Shown: positions 31,506-32,582 of the stretch, in pieces
Layout of the letters: each line of letters opens with the position of its first letter
How positions within the stretch are numbered: the first letter of the stretch is position 1
Notes under the pieces: generated by a model
Database searches by the model: none
Seen by the model: the letters and a program-made list of their open reading frames with translations, nothing else
What the model was told of the DNA's origin: nothing
Source of the DNA: Lentisphaeria bacterium
GTDB lineage: Bacteria; Verrucomicrobiota; Lentisphaeria; Victivallales; UBA1829
Reading direction: 5' to 3'
Length of the DNA: 32,582 bases
NCBI GenBank assembly: GCA_017646015.1
Contig: JAGCNI010000137.1
Span: 1-32,582, forward strand
Program-made: the position numbers and the translations under genes

Positions 31506-32582
31506 ATGACAATTACTGTTTTAGTTGCTGTGATCGCTGCGATCATATTGATCACTGCGGTCTGGAAGATCCATCCGCTGCCGGTATTGCTTTTGGGCGG
31601 ATTTGTATTCGGAGTCTGGCACAATGGGAGTGTTTTGAAAACATTGGATCTTCTTTCAAGCGGATTCGGGAATACGATCCGGAGTATCGGGATCGTCATT
31701 ATTGCCGGAACGTTGATCGGAGTGTTTATGGAACAGCGCGGTGCACTCAAGGTGATTGCCCGTAAGATCATTGGTGTGACCGGAGAAAAAAGGACGCCAT
31801 TGGCAATGAGTATTATCGGTTATATTGTTTCGATCTGCATTTTCTGCGATTCCGCTTTTATTATTCTGATCCGTCTGTGGCGTAAGATCGGGACATTGGC
31901 AAAGTTGCCGCTGGCAGTTGGAGCGACTGCATTGAGTATGGGATTGTTTGCATCGCATTGTTTCATTCCGCCGACACCGGGGCCGCTTGCGGCGATGTCG
32001 ATCCTTTCAGCGGATTTCGGGCATGTGCTGCTTTTCGGTTCCCTGGCGGCTCTGGGGGCGACTGTCGCCGGATATTTGTATGCCGTTCATTTCGGAAAAA
32101 ATGAAATTCTTGAATCTCCGGATGAAGCGTCCATACCTGTTGCGGAAAAAGAGGTTGAATTTCAACATCATTGGAGTATCGCCTTTCTTCCTGTTATTAT
32201 TCCGCTGGTATTGATCGGTGCGAATTCTATCGTGACTCTTTTCAAAGATTCGCTGCCGCCGTTATTTGTCAATTTCATGGCGGCTGCCGGACATCCCATT
32301 CCTGCATTGACGATTGGCGCATTGCTTGCCATTTTTGGGATCGGTTCCTGTCACCGTGAGGAACTGACTGTGGATGGCTTGGTCGGGAAAGGGGTTGTGG
32401 ATGCTGCGAATATACTGGTGATCACCGGGGCAGGGGGGGCATTCGGAGAAGTGTTGAAACATGTTGATTTTACGGCATTGCTGCCGGGAAAAGTCGGGAA
32501 TATCGGAGTTTTTGCGCTTTTGATCCCGCTCGGTTTTGCTTCGATCCTGAAAATTGCTCAGGGGTCTTCCACTCTGGCGATC
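31506..32582 (+). CDS. GntP-family permease (gluconate/organic-acid:H+ symporter-like), 3' end beyond window
   Basis: 359 codons are present without a stop; full GntP proteins are about 440-450 aa, so roughly 80-90 residues are missing. Family landmarks: repeated long hydrophobic helices from the N-terminus (ITVLVAVIAAIILITAVWKIHPLPVLLLGG), FCDSAFIIL, CFIPPTPGPLAA, a central hydrophilic loop (about residues 198-218), VITGAGGAFGEVLK and the signature ILKIAQGSSTLAI at the window edge. Known members import gluconate and related aldonic or short organic acids with protons. ATG 31506 follows ggag by 6 bp. Substrate cannot be told from sequence alone. Confidence 0.9.
   Translation, partial: MTITVLVAVIAAIILITAVWKIHPLPVLLLGGFVFGVWHNGSVLKTLDLLSSGFGNTIRSIGIVIIAGTLIGVFMEQRGALKVIARKIIGVTGEKRTPLAMSIIGYIVSICIFCDSAFIILIRLWRKIGTLAKLPLAVGATALSMGLFASHCFIPPTPGPLAAMSILSADFGHVLLFGSLAALGATVAGYLYAVHFGKNEILESPDEASIPVAEKEVEFQHHWSIAFLPVIIPLVLIGANSIVTLFKDSLPPLFVNFMAAAGHPIPALTIGALLAIFGIGSCHREELTVDGLVGKGVVDAANILVITGAGGAFGEVLKHVDFTALLPGKVGNIGVFALLIPLGFASILKIAQGSSTLAI

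Noticed and set aside
1..32582. tRNA, rRNA, CRISPR, insertion sequence, integrase or attachment site
   Set aside because: No cloverleaf with GGTTCRA-type T-arm, no spaced direct repeats, no transposase or recombinase frame was found by eye on either strand; a tRNAscan or IS search would be decisive.

Overview
The window (32,582 bp) reads as a bacterial chromosome segment. The best guess is a Lentisphaerota (Victivallis-like) gut or sediment bacterium. This rests on gene content, not on a database match: a pseudopilin-like secreted protein with an FTLIELL N-terminus and a C-terminal H-X9-DG motif beside secreted glycosidases, an EF-G-like paralogue, CBM9-like and GHL6-like carbohydrate enzymes, and MEP-pathway IspD. 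Base composition by eye is moderate, with AT-rich intergenic regions. I see no tRNA, rRNA, CRISPR array, transposase, integrase or phage gene.

Layout. 1-1145: tail of a possible formylglycine-generating-enzyme-like gene, a hairpin terminator, and an AT-rich SDR epimerase whose 5' end looks broken. 1238-9361: housekeeping and envelope genes: D-3-phosphoglycerate dehydrogenase-like, folK, an ECF sigma/anti-sigma pair, a J-domain protein on the minus strand, mnmG coupled to a lone oppC-type permease, a small secreted orphan, and two tandem single-helix membrane microproteins. 9392-12020: a terminator, a strong promoter, an isoleucine-rich leader ORF with an adjoining hairpin, then an XRE-cupin/acyl-CoA synthetase fusion. 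15575-12073 (minus): an operon of a MurC-IspD fusion, an alpha/beta hydrolase and a GNAT protein, the last two joined by an ATGA overlap. 16044-18071: EF-G-like GTPase. 18221-28433: a carbohydrate-use locus with a pseudopilin-like protein, a small secreted beta protein, a large secreted CBM9/TIM-barrel protein, a cytoplasmic GHL6-type hydrolase, a Gfo/Idh/MocA oxidoreductase (minus) and a tandem alpha/beta-hydrolase esterase. 28529-31255 (minus): an EIIA-CBS regulator and an ArsB/NhaD-type transporter. 31506-end: a GntP-family permease, cut by the window edge.

How it may work together (inference). The secreted proteins at 18445-22697 would bind and cut a glycan at the cell surface. The cytoplasmic hydrolase, oxidoreductase and esterase would finish the imported products. 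Two regulatory inputs are visible in the DNA: a pair of GntR-like half-palindromes around the promoter at 18264, and a pair of LacI-type operators (TGCCANCGNTGGCA) bracketing the -10 of the oxidoreductase promoter. Several promoters share the form TTGAAA-N16/17-TATAGT.

The most unusual items are the MurC-IspD fusion (peptidoglycan ligase joined to isoprenoid cytidylyltransferase), the fusion of a DNA-binding XRE-cupin module to an acyl-CoA synthetase behind an Ile-rich leader peptide, and the pseudopilin/glycosidase operon.
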